Assembly (NCBI RefSeq): GCF_034259325.1
Contig: NZ_JAXIVS010000003.1
Span: 62,001 to 126,000, forward strand
Direction of reading: 5' to 3'
DNA length: 64,000 nt
From: Hyalangium ruber
Lineage (GTDB): Bacteria > Myxococcota > Myxococcia > Myxococcales > Myxococcaceae
The first letter of the stretch is position 1. The number at the start of each line of letters is the position of its first letter. The position numbers and the translations under genes were made by a program. Of this stretch, positions 35,443 through 44,913 are shown one piece after another. Below the pieces are notes generated by a model, which saw nothing but the letters and a program-made list of their open reading frames with translations, was not told the DNA's origin and searched no databases.

Positions 35443-36117
35443 ATGGACCGTGCTCGCTCGAAGCCACCGTCGAAGCGGTGGGTGAAGTACCTGGCCGACC
35501 TGGCCTTCTTCGCCATCCTCTTGGTGGGCCGTGGCAGCTTCGCGGACCACTACCATGTGCCCTCGGGCTCAATGGAACCCACGCTCCAGGTGGGCGATCG
35601 CCTCGCGGTGGACAAGAGCGCCTACGGGCTGCGCATCCCGCTCACTCACGTCTGGCTGACCGAGAAGGCCCCTCAACGAGGGGACGTGGTCGTCTTCGAC
35701 TCTCCGGCGGACGGCAACGTGCTGGTCAAACGCCTGGTGGGGCTTCCGGGCGACCGCATCGCCTTCGATGGTGTGAACCTCATCCTCAACGGCCAACGCG
35801 TGCCTCAGGGCTTCACGCAGGAGGACGCGCGCATCGAATATCTGCCGGGAGCGCCCCACCCGCTCCACCCCGAGCCCGACCAGGGGCCTCCGCTGAGAGT
35901 GGTGGAGGTGCCCCCGCGGCACTACCTGATGCTCGGCGATCACCGGGGCAACTCGGCGGACAGCCGCAGCTTCGGATTCGTTCCCCGGGAGAACCTGCTC
36001 GGCCGCGCGGTGGCCGTTTACTACAGCCCGCGAGAGGGACTCTCTGGCAGCGATCGCTGGTGGATTCCCCTGCGCGCAGTGGATGGCTCGGAGAGCGACC
36101 CTCGCCTCACGCGGTAG
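35443..36117 (+). CDS. lepB: Signal peptidase I
   Basis: 224 aa. One N-terminal transmembrane helix (about 16-28) is followed by the serine-lysine protease fold. The catalytic Ser43 is in 'PSGSMEPTL' and Lys96 in 'VKRLVGLPGD'; box E 'LGDHRGNSADSR' is present. It removes signal peptides in the periplasm. Only one transmembrane segment is present, where E. coli LepB has two. Myxobacteria carry several signal peptidases, so this need not be the essential copy. Confidence 0.93.
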   Translation: MDRARSKPPSKRWVKYLADLAFFAILLVGRGSFADHYHVPSGSMEPTLQVGDRLAVDKSAYGLRIPLTHVWLTEKAPQRGDVVVFDSPADGNVLVKRLVGLPGDRIAFDGVNLILNGQRVPQGFTQEDARIEYLPGAPHPLHPEPDQGPPLRVVEVPPRHYLMLGDHRGNSADSRSFGFVPRENLLGRAVAVYYSPREGLSGSDRWWIPLRAVDGSESDPRLTR

Positions 36118-36281
36118 ACACCGAAGCGCGTTCAGCACTCACCTCATTCCGCAGGCAGGTCTTCGTAACCAGCCTCGCGCAGTAACTGGCGCGTAGCTCC
36201 AGCGTCGCCAGAAACGCGCGCACTGACTGGGTTCCTGGTGGAGGGAGTGGAAGCGCCGCGCAAGCCGCGACGCTTCCCCTT

Positions 36282-38951
36282 TCAGCTCCGCTTCCGACGC
36301 AGCACCAGGAGCAGCCCCAGCCACGCCAGCGCGCCGCCAGGACCCGCCGCTCCGCAGCCACAGCCTTCCGACTCTTCCGCCGGAGACTCCGTCCCAGTGC
36401 CCGCATCCGGTGGCCCGGGGACAACACACGGCGCTTCGCCCACGCACACCCGGACCTCGGCCTCGGCGGTCTTCCCCGCGGTGTCGTAGACGACCAGGCG
36501 GACCTGGTGGAACCCAGGCGTCAGCGATGACGTGTCCCACAAGTTGTGCGCACCGCCATAGTGGTAGTGCCCGGAGTTCTGCGCATCCGTGCTCCCCAAC
36601 ACTCCGTCCACGTAGAACTCCGCCTTCGTGCAGCCCACATCGTCCACGCAGTCCCCGAAGAACTCCGCCATCGCGACCATCACCTGCTCCCCGTCCACGG
36701 GACGCGTGAGCACCGCGCGCGGAGGCTCATCCTCCTTCACGAGGATCTGGAAGGACTGGGTCGCGTCCGGGCGCACCCCGTTGCTCGCGACCACGACCAT
36801 GTCCACCGTGCCCACCGCCGCCGGCGTCCACTCGAGGTCGCCACTGGAGGCGTTCATGATCGGGCCCTGCACGCTGCTCGTCAGCGAGAACGTGGGCGCG
36901 GGGAGTCCCTCAGCAACCACCTTATAGTGATACGGCGCCCCCACCACCGCCGACGTCGCGGGCGTGGATAGGATTGCCGGAGGCAGGAGTTCATTGTCCT
37001 GCACGGTGACGGACACCGCGCGCGCATCCCCTCCCCCCGTAGCCACGGTGAGCGTGGCGGTGTCCACGACGTTGTCATCATCCTCCGCGGCCGCGACAGT
37101 GATGATCTGCGGAGTGCTCCAGTTGGCCGTAGTGAAGGTGAGGGTCGCTCCGCTGGTGACCGTGATGTCCGCATCCCCCTCCGTCCGCACCACCGTGACA
37201 GTGACCGTGCGCTGCGGAGACTTCGAGAGCGCCACCGACAGGGTCGCGCTCTGCCCTTCGATAATCCTCAAGGCCGCGGACTCCAGCACCAGCCGCGCCG
37301 TGTTGTCATCGATGGACACCACCCGGACCGTCTCGGAGCTCAACCCTTGTGCGGACACCGTGAAGGTCGCGTTGTCCGGCGTCGCGTCCGCGTCCTCGAC
37401 CGCGCCCAGGGTGACGAGCTGAAGCTGGTTCCAGTTGTCCGGCGTGAAGGTGAGCTGCGCGCCACTCTCCACCGAGAGATCCTCGTCACCCGAGGCTCGC
37501 GCCACGTTGACGCGGACCTCCGCCGCGGGGGCCTCGGACAGCCGCACCGTGAACACGGACTTGCCGCCTTCGACGATGGCCAGGTTCAGCGCCGAGACGA
37601 TGAGCTTCTGCCCGGAGGCGGGGGGCAGGATCCGCTTGATGTTGCCCGAGGTGACGCCCACGACGTACAGCGCGCCATCCGGCCCCACCTCCATGTCCAC
37701 GGCCTGGTTGAAGCCCGTGCCCCACGAGTCCACGGTGGCCACCGTGCCATCCGCAGCCAACGTCGCGCGCACCAGCCTTCCAGAGTTGTAGTCCCCAAAG
37801 AGGAAGTTTCCCCGGTAGTCGCTCGGAAAGAGCGTGGAGTCATAGAAGGTCCCCCCCGTGATGGAGCCTCCCAGGTTCTGCGTCACCGCCGTGCCTCCCC
37901 CACTCGTCGCATCCGCTCCTGCCTGCGCCGCCGTCCATGTCGTGCCACTCGGGATACTGGCCACATAGAAGTCCCTGTTGAAGCTCGCGTTCCCCACACC
38001 GGCCACCGTGAGCTTCTCGCCCTTGCGAAAGCCGTGAGCCTCCGTGGTGGTGAAGGTGACGATGCCTCCGCTCCGCACGGCGCCCCCCGGGGTGAGGGTG
38101 CGCGTGTCCGTGCCGTTGGTGCGGTACTTGATGACTGGGGTGATGTAGCCCGCGGGCTGGTTGTTCTCGAAGTCGTTGTAGCCGGCGTGATCGCTCCTGC
38201 CAGGAACGAAGATCTGCTCATAGCCCGTGCCCACGGAGTTCACCCACAGCCTCCCGGTGCCAGGCTGGAACGTGAAGGTGAAGGGGTTCCGGAAGCCGCG
38301 CGCCCAGACGTACTCGCTGTTGGGACCCACGCCATCGTAGAAGGGGTTGTCGTTGGCGGGAGTGCCGTCCAGGTTGGCGCGGCTCACCTTGGACGCCATC
38401 GAGGTGAGATCCGTGTCCACCCCCGTGCCGTTGCCCAGATCCCCGATGGCCCAGTACAGCTTTCCATCCAGGCCGACGCCAATCGCTCCACCATCATGGT
38501 TCTGCCCGACAGTCGGCAGATTGTCGACGAGCACCGTACGCGCCGTGCCCACGCCGTTGGCGTCCGTGTAGCGGATGATTTGCTGCTTGGTGTTGGTGGC
38601 CGTGATGAACAGGTAGACGTAGCGGTTGACGGTGTAGTTCGGATCGAACGCAATCCCGATGAGGCCACACTCGCTGCTGGTGTGGACGGTCTCCGAGGCG
38701 AACTGCGCCGTGGACAGCGTCGCGCCCTGCGTGACGAGAGCCCCATCGCGCATCGTCGCGACGAGCACCCTGCCGTTCTTGTTGGTGATGAAGAGCCGCC
38801 CCGAGCCATCAGGTGCCCAGGCCAGTCCCGTGGCGGGAGCCAAAGCGGAGGAGCTGTACACCGTCTCCTGGAAGCCCGTGGGAACCGCTGCAAGCACGGG
38901 AGACGCCAGGAGCCCCAGGAGAAGCAGATAGGCACGAGGAGAAGAGGGCAT
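36282..38951 (-). CDS. Secreted sorbosone/glucose-dehydrogenase-like beta-propeller with Calx-beta/Ig repeats and MYXO-CTERM tail
   Basis: 889 aa from ATG 38951. Signal peptide 'MPSSPRAYLLLLGLLASPVLA'. Residues about 25-450 form a GSDH-like propeller with 'GLIGIAFDPNYTVNRYVYL', 'HDGGAIGVGLDGKLYWAIGD' and 'ARGFRNPFTFTF'. An insert near residues 290-365 carries 'TTTEAHGFRKGEKLTVAGVG', a motif seen in tail-fibre-like proteins. Then come two Calx-beta-like repeats, an Ig-like domain and a bacterial Ig-type domain. The end 'EGCGCGAAG...LAWLGLLLVLRRKRS' is a MYXO-CTERM sorting signal: Cys motif, membrane helix, basic tail. It is probably surface-anchored; its sugar substrate is unknown. Confidence 0.87.
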   Translation of the reverse strand: MPSSPRAYLLLLGLLASPVLAAVPTGFQETVYSSSALAPATGLAWAPDGSGRLFITNKNGRVLVATMRDGALVTQGATLSTAQFASETVHTSSECGLIGIAFDPNYTVNRYVYLFITATNTKQQIIRYTDANGVGTARTVLVDNLPTVGQNHDGGAIGVGLDGKLYWAIGDLGNGTGVDTDLTSMASKVSRANLDGTPANDNPFYDGVGPNSEYVWARGFRNPFTFTFQPGTGRLWVNSVGTGYEQIFVPGRSDHAGYNDFENNQPAGYITPVIKYRTNGTDTRTLTPGGAVRSGGIVTFTTTEAHGFRKGEKLTVAGVGNASFNRDFYVASIPSGTTWTAAQAGADATSGGGTAVTQNLGGSITGGTFYDSTLFPSDYRGNFLFGDYNSGRLVRATLAADGTVATVDSWGTGFNQAVDMEVGPDGALYVVGVTSGNIKRILPPASGQKLIVSALNLAIVEGGKSVFTVRLSEAPAAEVRVNVARASGDEDLSVESGAQLTFTPDNWNQLQLVTLGAVEDADATPDNATFTVSAQGLSSETVRVVSIDDNTARLVLESAALRIIEGQSATLSVALSKSPQRTVTVTVVRTEGDADITVTSGATLTFTTANWSTPQIITVAAAEDDDNVVDTATLTVATGGGDARAVSVTVQDNELLPPAILSTPATSAVVGAPYHYKVVAEGLPAPTFSLTSSVQGPIMNASSGDLEWTPAAVGTVDMVVVASNGVRPDATQSFQILVKEDEPPRAVLTRPVDGEQVMVAMAEFFGDCVDDVGCTKAEFYVDGVLGSTDAQNSGHYHYGGAHNLWDTSSLTPGFHQVRLVVYDTAGKTAEAEVRVCVGEAPCVVPGPPDAGTGTESPAEESEGCGCGAAGPGGALAWLGLLLVLRRKRS

Positions 38952-38970
38952 GCGCCATCCTATCCCTAGC

Positions 38971-40590
38971 CTAACGCTTGCCCTCCGAATTCCTGCCCTC
39001 GAGGTTCTCGGCCTTCGACTCACGCAGGAGCTGCCTCGCCACCGTTTCCGCGGGCTGCTTCTTGCCACAGGCGCCTGGCGTCTGGCTGAAGTCATACACC
39101 CGGGGCTTGGGGATACAGACAGGGTTGCGCCGGGCGGGATCCGCGAGCAGTTCCTGGAGCAGCGCTTCCATCTTCCGCCACTCCCGCGCCTCCTTCAGCA
39201 AGGCGGCGACCCGCAGTGTCGCTTCGAGCCGCGGCCCCTGAGCCGCCTCGAGTCGAGCAGCGGAGGTCTCCGCCGCCAGCGCCTCCAGCCCCGCGGTGTA
39301 CAGCCGCAACGCCTCGGGCGCGTCTCCTGTCTGATCCGCGAGCGCGCCGAGCATCAGCAACACCTCGGAGCAGCCCACCAGCGCGGTGTCCGGGGCGGAG
39401 GAGACAGGGCGCAGCAACTCCTGGACGAACGGGCGCTGCTCCTTGGCGTCGCGCAGAAGCGCTTCGAGGCTTCGGGTGGCTTGGGCGCGAAGCAAGGCTC
39501 GCGACGATCCGCAGAATGGCAGCGCCTGCCAGAGTTCCTGAGCCAACTCGGCCTGCGCGGTGAACCTGGCGAGGGCGCCGTCGGCTCGGAGGCTTGCGTC
39601 GCGCGCGATGAACGTCTTGCCGAACTCGGCCGCCGCGCCTCCGCGACTGAGTAGCTCTCCCGCGGCCAGGGCTCGCACGGGAGCAGCGGGGTGGCCTTCC
39701 TCCAGCACACGCAGGGCGTAGTCCCCGGCCAGGTCCGGCAACCGGCGCTTCAGCACCTGGAGGATCTGGGCATCCCGCTCCGGCGCTCCCCATGGGAGGC
39801 GAATCAGCCCTCGCAGCTCCTCCTGCGAGCCGCTGGCCCCCAGCGCATCCACGGCGATGGGGAGCAGGGCACGAGGGCTCGGTGAGTCCTGGAGCATCAC
39901 CAGCCAGAAGCTGCGTAGCTCCAGGTTGCCCTTGGTGGGACCTCCCGAAGACAGTCCCCACAGCTCATCGGCGATGCGCAGGCGCTCGGCCTCTTCGGTA
40001 TGGGTTCGGAACAGGCGCCGCAGCTCGGCTGACTCCTGGGCGAGCGCGGTGGGCTCTCGCTGGAACAGTCCCACCCACGGCAGCTTCACGACGATATGCC
40101 GCGACTCCCCTCCCCCACCGACCGGAGCACGGACCGGCAGCGTCACGGAGAAGCCGTCCTCCTCGCTCCGCGCCTCGCGTGCCCATCCCTCGCTGTCACA
40201 CCGAGCCAGGGACAGCCGGCGGAGTTCGGACGGAGTCAGCAGCTTGTCGAGAGGCCAGATTCCAAGCTCCCACCCCCGGGCATCCAGCAGGGTGAGCGCC
40301 GCGGGGGTACGCCCGAGCAGGAGGACCTGGGGCCTCCCCGAGGCGAGGACGACATCCTCCGGGCCGTAGGTCCCCTCGAGGTTTCGCGTCCAGAGGAGCC
40401 TGCCCGTGCGCAGGTCCCGCAGCGACATCGTCGCGCCGGGGTTGCGGCTCTGACGGCTCAACACCTGGGCCAGCTCATGGCGCCCATCCGGGGAGCGCTT
40501 CTTCCAGGGCCAGGGCATCCTCGGACTGCACGCCATCGCCACCCCCGGCCCCAGGAGCAGCAGCATCGCAAGCAGCCTGCCCCAGATCAT
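38971..40590 (-). CDS. Secreted HEAT/TPR-like protein, unknown function
   Basis: 539 aa with a signal peptide (MIWGRLLAMLLLLGPGVAMA) and GGAGG 7 nt before the ATG. The N-terminal 150 residues look beta-rich ('TMSLRDLRTGRLLWTRNLEG' is WD/PQQ-like). The rest is helical with repeated Ala/Leu/Glu-rich units. There are several cysteines but no catalytic motif. It lies 19 nt upstream of the beta-propeller gene on the same strand, so the two are probably co-transcribed. Confidence 0.75.
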   Translation of the reverse strand: MIWGRLLAMLLLLGPGVAMACSPRMPWPWKKRSPDGRHELAQVLSRQSRNPGATMSLRDLRTGRLLWTRNLEGTYGPEDVVLASGRPQVLLLGRTPAALTLLDARGWELGIWPLDKLLTPSELRRLSLARCDSEGWAREARSEEDGFSVTLPVRAPVGGGGESRHIVVKLPWVGLFQREPTALAQESAELRRLFRTHTEEAERLRIADELWGLSSGGPTKGNLELRSFWLVMLQDSPSPRALLPIAVDALGASGSQEELRGLIRLPWGAPERDAQILQVLKRRLPDLAGDYALRVLEEGHPAAPVRALAAGELLSRGGAAAEFGKTFIARDASLRADGALARFTAQAELAQELWQALPFCGSSRALLRAQATRSLEALLRDAKEQRPFVQELLRPVSSAPDTALVGCSEVLLMLGALADQTGDAPEALRLYTAGLEALAAETSAARLEAAQGPRLEATLRVAALLKEAREWRKMEALLQELLADPARRNPVCIPKPRVYDFSQTPGACGKKQPAETVARQLLRESKAENLEGRNSEGKR

Positions 40591-40761
40591 GGGAGTACCT
40601 CCTGGGAGAGCCTGGACGAGAAACGTCGGCGCATGAACAGGGACGCTACCCTCCTGGAGCGCGGCATGTCACCGGAGGGAGGGTGGGACAGGGGCCCGTT
40701 CGCCCGACGCCGTGGCATCGGGCAACATGGAGCGTGAAGGACGCCCTGGAGGAGAGCCCGC

Positions 40762-42330
40762 ATGCCGTTCATCCGTTCCCTGTTGCTGCTGCTCGCGCTG
40801 CCGTTGGCCCTGAGCGCCTGCAAGGACGAGTCGCCGCCGCAGGGACAGGAGCCCGAGGTCCCCCTGGGGCCGGTGGAGGCGGGCGACTGGGAGGACACGG
40901 GCCCCTTCGCCGAGTGCCCGATTCGCTCGGGGGAGTGCGGCTCCCTGGAGACCTTCGAGGTGTCCGCGTGCGCCCCGGGCACGCTTTCGGGCTTCACCCC
41001 GGACGGCGTCTACACCGTGCAGATGCGCTACGCGAGCGCCAGCGTTGGAGGCTTCCGGACAACTGCGATGGGGCTCTCCTCCAGCGGAGGCCCGGAGTTT
41101 CTGGGCCCGATGGATGTGGAGGCCCGGGAGGTGGACTCCGACACGGTCTTCTACCGAGGCCGGCGGGAGACGAGCACCGGCCCGAGCACCCGAAGCTTCT
41201 TCGGCTGCCGCATGCCGGGGGCGGACCAGCTGCAGGGCTGCTTCGATGAGTGTCTCAACGGCAAGCGCACCTCGCGCGGCACCTTTCAAGCGCGGCGCGT
41301 CTCTCCCGCGCCCGGCGAGGCGGTGGCCTCCGGGCTCTCGCTCATCTCCGAGACACGGATGAAGAACCCAAACATTCCGCTCGCGGGGCTCGCGGGCATG
41401 CCGGTGGACGTGTACGTGACGAAGAAGCACGCCTACGTTGTGTCCCTGGGGGGGGGGCTGTTCGTCTACGACGTGGAGTTCCCGGAGCGACCCGTGTTCC
41501 AGACGCAGGTCTACAGGAGCCAGGACACCTACTGGAACGGCGTCTGGGCCAAAGGGGATGCGCTCTACGTGGCCAGCGCCAACCGAGGCATCCTGGTCTT
41601 CGACATCCGCGACCCGGGCGCGCCGACGCTGGTGCGCAACGTGCCCGCGGGCGCCACGAACGTGCATACCGTCTTCGTGTCGGGGGACCTGCTCTTCGGC
41701 ACCGCGCAGGAGCCGGACTCGGCGGTGCTGGTGTTCGACGTGAAGGAGCCGCTCCAGCCCGTGCTGATCGCCAAGTTCCAGGCCCAGGGCAGCTCGGATG
41801 TCGGGCCACACGACCTGTTCACCTTCGAGGATCGCCTGTACGTCAACTTCTGGAGCACGGGCTACGTCGTGGCGGGCCTGGAGCGTCCGGACGCGCCGAA
41901 CGAGCTGGGCCGCTACCGCTACGAGTACGCCACCAGCCACGCGAACGCGGTGGGCCGTTTCGGAGACCGGCTCATCGCCTTCGAGGGAGGCGAGGGCTGG
42001 GGCGCGCACCTGCGGGTGCTGGACGTGACGGACCCGGCCCACATCTCACTCATCGGCGAGTGGCGGACGCACGAGCACATCTCCATCCACAACATGGTGT
42101 TGGTGGGGACGAAGCTCTACGTGGCGCACTACCATGACGGGGTGCGCGTGTTGAACGTGTCCGTGCCGGAGACGCCGCGCGAGGTGGCGCACTTCAACAC
42201 CTTCCGGGCGACGGATGAGGGGCGAGGCACCAGCTTCTACGACGGCGCCGTCGGCATCCGCGTACCAGGGGATGGGTACGTGTACACGGTGGACACCTCG
42301 CGCGGGCTGCTCATCCTGCGCGAGGAGTGA
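40762..42330 (+). CDS. LVIVD-repeat lipoprotein
   Basis: 522 aa. The lipoprotein signal 'MPFIRSLLLLLALPLALSAC' has lipobox L-S-A-C, and the start is preceded by GGAGGAGAG. After a Cys-containing N-terminal domain, the second half carries repeated propeller units ('GGLFVYDVEFPERPVF', 'GILVFDIRDPGAPTLV', 'LRVLDVTDPAHISLIG', 'VRVLNVSVPETPREV') typical of LVIVD repeats. It is likely surface-exposed on the outer membrane; its ligand is unknown. Its last 20 nt overlap the convergent methyltransferase gene. Confidence 0.85.
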   Translation: MPFIRSLLLLLALPLALSACKDESPPQGQEPEVPLGPVEAGDWEDTGPFAECPIRSGECGSLETFEVSACAPGTLSGFTPDGVYTVQMRYASASVGGFRTTAMGLSSSGGPEFLGPMDVEAREVDSDTVFYRGRRETSTGPSTRSFFGCRMPGADQLQGCFDECLNGKRTSRGTFQARRVSPAPGEAVASGLSLISETRMKNPNIPLAGLAGMPVDVYVTKKHAYVVSLGGGLFVYDVEFPERPVFQTQVYRSQDTYWNGVWAKGDALYVASANRGILVFDIRDPGAPTLVRNVPAGATNVHTVFVSGDLLFGTAQEPDSAVLVFDVKEPLQPVLIAKFQAQGSSDVGPHDLFTFEDRLYVNFWSTGYVVAGLERPDAPNELGRYRYEYATSHANAVGRFGDRLIAFEGGEGWGAHLRVLDVTDPAHISLIGEWRTHEHISIHNMVLVGTKLYVAHYHDGVRVLNVSVPETPREVAHFNTFRATDEGRGTSFYDGAVGIRVPGDGYVYTVDTSRGLLILREE

Positions 42331-42862
42331 GCGGAGGCTCGACGGCGTAGAGGTAGATGGGGGTGCGGTACAGGTCATCCACCATGAGCGTGCGCAGGGG
42401 CGTCCATCCCCGGAGCGCGAAGGTGTGACTGAGGACGCGCGCGCCCGGAGCCAGCTCCGCGAGCAGCTTGGGCGCCAGGCGCGTCATGGCGCCCGGGAAG
42501 AGGTAGCAGACGACGAGCGAGGCGCCAGTGAAGGAGGCGCGGAAGAAGTCCTGGCGCCGCAGCTCGAGGTTGGGACGCGGGGCGAGGCGCTGACGCAGCC
42601 AGCAGAAGGCGAACGGCAGCGGCGACAGCTCGAAGGCCACCACCCGGGCACGGGGGCAGCGATCCGCCACCGCGAAGGCCAGCGTCCCCCAGCCAGCGCC
42701 CAGCTCGAGCACGGTACCCTCAAGCTCGGAGTCAATCAGGGGCAGCAGCTGGCGGCGCACCTTGCCCAAGGTGGGCATGGGCGAGATGCCCGTGCGCAAC
42801 GAGTAAAAGACGATGGAGAGCATGCCCCCGAGGAGGAGGGCCAGCAGAAGCAGGAAAATCAT
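42311..42862 (-). CDS. Membrane-anchored class I SAM-dependent methyltransferase
   Basis: 183 aa from ATG 42862; ATG 42,910 is possible. One N-terminal transmembrane helix (MIFLLLLALLLGGMLSIVF) is followed by a Rossmann methyltransferase core with motif I 'VLELGAGWGTLAFAVADR' and 'RVVAFELSPLPF'. The short length fits small membrane-associated methyltransferases. The substrate cannot be deduced. Its 3' end overlaps the convergent LVIVD gene. Confidence 0.82.
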   Translation of the reverse strand: MIFLLLLALLLGGMLSIVFYSLRTGISPMPTLGKVRRQLLPLIDSELEGTVLELGAGWGTLAFAVADRCPRARVVAFELSPLPFAFCWLRQRLAPRPNLELRRQDFFRASFTGASLVVCYLFPGAMTRLAPKLLAELAPGARVLSHTFALRGWTPLRTLMVDDLYRTPIYLYAVEPPLTPRAG

Positions 42863-42955
42863 GGGGCCAACACAAGGGCTGGCGGCAGCGTACCCGCCAC
42901 GGAGCCGCATGCTAATGTCTAACGACGACGTGCCCTCTGGAGCGGGAGGCATGCG

Positions 42956-43174
42956 ATGCGCGGACCGCACGTGGCGACCGGGTTGATCCTCCTGGTGAGC
43001 ATGCTGGGTTGCCCCCATACCTTCAAAAAGGGAGGCACCCTCGACCGAGCAGCCCACGAGGATGTGGAGGAGATGCTTGAAGAAGATCCATGTCCTCCCA
43101 AGGACCAGCTCCAGCAGCACTGTGCCGAGCAGCCAGACCCGATGGCCTGCATTGAAAGGTGTCGCGAGCAGTGA
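42956..43174 (+). CDS. Small lipoprotein
   Basis: 72 aa. The N terminus 'GLILLVSMLGC' gives a lipoprotein signal with lipobox M-L-G-C. The mature 53 residues are acidic and contain four further cysteines in 'EEDPCPPKDQLQQHCAEQPDPMACIERCREQ', which suggests two disulfides. The stop overlaps the GTG of the next cysteine-rich gene, so the two are co-translated. No family recognised. Confidence 0.7.
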   Translation: MRGPHVATGLILLVSMLGCPHTFKKGGTLDRAAHEDVEEMLEEDPCPPKDQLQQHCAEQPDPMACIERCREQ

Positions 43175-44052
43175 ACTGGCGCGTCGCGGGTGGTGTCCTG
43201 GCAGGGCTACTCCTCGTGGTGCCCTGGGTGGTGCTCTTCCGCGGACTCATGCCAGGGAAGCAGCACACGCTGTCCGCCTGGGAGAAGAACGTCAGTCCGG
43301 TGCTTTCTCCAGAGGAACGCCTGAGCCGGGCGACGTACTGGCGCGACTGCACCCGAAGCGAGGAGTGTGAGGCGCCTCTGGGCTGCCTGACCTCGCCACG
43401 TCTCAAGAAACATTTCTGCACAGACAGCCGGTGCGAGACGGACGCTCAATGCCAGGAGGGCAGCACCTGCCAGTTGCTTCGCACCGAGGGTGCCGGCCCC
43501 TGGGTACGCCTCTGCCGAACCGTAGGAGTCCGCAAGGAGGGAGAAGGGTGCGACGACCTTCTCGCGCACAACCGAGAGGAAGCGTGTGAACGAGGGCTGG
43601 CATGTGGTCTGGGTTTCTGTGGACGTCCCTGCCAGATGGATGACCCCACGAGCTGCCACGAAGGCTTCTTCTGCGTCCAAGTCCCCGATACGCAGCCTAC
43701 CTGCCTGCCGACATGTGAAGGACGCGGGTGTTCCCCTGGACAGGCTTGCGTCAGGAGATCATCGGGCGCCTCGGAGTGTGCGGTGGTGTCCGGCACCCCG
43801 TGTCAGGAGACACCTTGCCCGACGGGACAGGAGTGCCACGTGCGCAGCAAACCCGCACGCCCTGGAGAAGTACACATGACGTGCGAGCAACGCTGCGGCG
43901 CGGAGTCCCCACCCTGCCCAGAGCGCCACACGTGTTACGGCGGGTATTGCTGGCGGACTTGCGATCCCCACGATGCCAACTCTTGCGGCCCTTCCTCCGA
44001 ATGTCTGCCCGGAGCTCCGGGCCAACCTGGGTTGTGCCTGGTGGAGTGGTAG
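43171..44052 (+). CDS. Membrane-anchored cysteine-rich protein
   Basis: 293 aa from GTG 43171 (GTGA overlap with the preceding stop); a GTG at 43,159 is in frame too. An N-terminal helix (VAGGVLAGLLLVVPWVVLF) anchors an extracytoplasmic part with about thirty cysteines in short C-x(4-8)-C units such as 'CRTVGVRKEGEGCDDLL' and 'CSPGQACVRR'. This resembles the Cys-rich surface proteins common in myxobacteria. No catalytic residues seen; probably structural or adhesive. Confidence 0.75.
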   Translation: MNWRVAGGVLAGLLLVVPWVVLFRGLMPGKQHTLSAWEKNVSPVLSPEERLSRATYWRDCTRSEECEAPLGCLTSPRLKKHFCTDSRCETDAQCQEGSTCQLLRTEGAGPWVRLCRTVGVRKEGEGCDDLLAHNREEACERGLACGLGFCGRPCQMDDPTSCHEGFFCVQVPDTQPTCLPTCEGRGCSPGQACVRRSSGASECAVVSGTPCQETPCPTGQECHVRSKPARPGEVHMTCEQRCGAESPPCPERHTCYGGYCWRTCDPHDANSCGPSSECLPGAPGQPGLCLVEW

Positions 44053-44058
44053 CGCCGC

Positions 44059-44859
44059 CTACCGCGAGGGCGTCCCGCGCTTGCGCTTGCCCGGCTTCTC
44101 CATGATCTCCACGGGGATCACCCCGGCATCCAATGGCTCCGTCCCTGCATCGGGCGCGGCGGGGGCCTCCACCTTCACGCGGTCCTCCAGGGGCACCCGG
44201 CCCACTGATTGGCGGAACAGTTCCCACAGCGCGCGCCGATGGCCCTCGGGCGTCGTCGTCCCCTGGAGGATGATGCCGGCGCCGCTGTAGCGCGCCTCCA
44301 GCCCCAACTCCTTCAGGAAGGGCGTCAGCACCGAGAGCTGCTCCTGGAGGGCCGGCAGCTCGAAGGTCAGCTCCAGCTCCCGTGCCAGCCAGGCGTCCGT
44401 CTGGAAGAGCGCCAGCAACGCCCTGCGACAGGCGGAGTCCTTCACCGTGGCGACCAGCGAGCGCTCGGGAGCCTCTTTCGCCTGCAGCCCAGGGCACGCC
44501 TTGCGCGCGGCCGCGAGCAGCTCCGGCGCCTCTTCGGCCACAGGCCGGCTCCCCGGCCCGGTGACGGTCAGCCGCCAGACGGCGAACTTCCCCTCCGCAT
44601 AGAGGAGCATGAGCGTGCGCCCCGGGCGCTTGCCCGTCATCAGCAGCTCACTGCTCTCCCGCAGCACCTCCACGGTGGCCACGGAGGTGTCCTCCACCTC
44701 CGCCCAGTCCACGGCGGTGAGCTTGTGGAACCGGTCGGCCCCGCTCTCCACGGAAAATGCCTGGTCCACGGGCCAGGCGGGGGCTTGCACGGGCAGCAGC
44801 AGCAGGGCGGCGAGCAGGACGCCCCCCAGCCCCGCCCTGGAGAAGACAGGTGCGGACAT
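44059..44859 (-). CDS. Exported protein with CpaC/RcpA-like N-terminal (pilus formation) domain
   Basis: 266 aa from ATG 44859. The same frame is open for another 1.4 kb upstream, antisense to the CorC gene, but has no coding character there. A signal peptide ends near 'VQAPAWP'. Residues about 45-95, 'HKLTAVDWAEVEDTSVATVEV' then 'LMTGKRPGRTLMLLY', match the pilus-formation N-terminal domain of CpaC-type secretins. No secretin domain follows; the rest is helical, with a Pro/Asp-rich tail. Role unknown. Confidence 0.75.
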   Translation of the reverse strand: MSAPVFSRAGLGGVLLAALLLLPVQAPAWPVDQAFSVESGADRFHKLTAVDWAEVEDTSVATVEVLRESSELLMTGKRPGRTLMLLYAEGKFAVWRLTVTGPGSRPVAEEAPELLAAARKACPGLQAKEAPERSLVATVKDSACRRALLALFQTDAWLARELELTFELPALQEQLSVLTPFLKELGLEARYSGAGIILQGTTTPEGHRRALWELFRQSVGRVPLEDRVKVEAPAAPDAGTEPLDAGVIPVEIMEKPGKRKRGTPSR

Positions 44860-44913
44860 CAGGCCTCCGCCGAAGTGGTGCGACCCCTTAGCACAGGTTA
44901 AGAAGGGGGCTCC

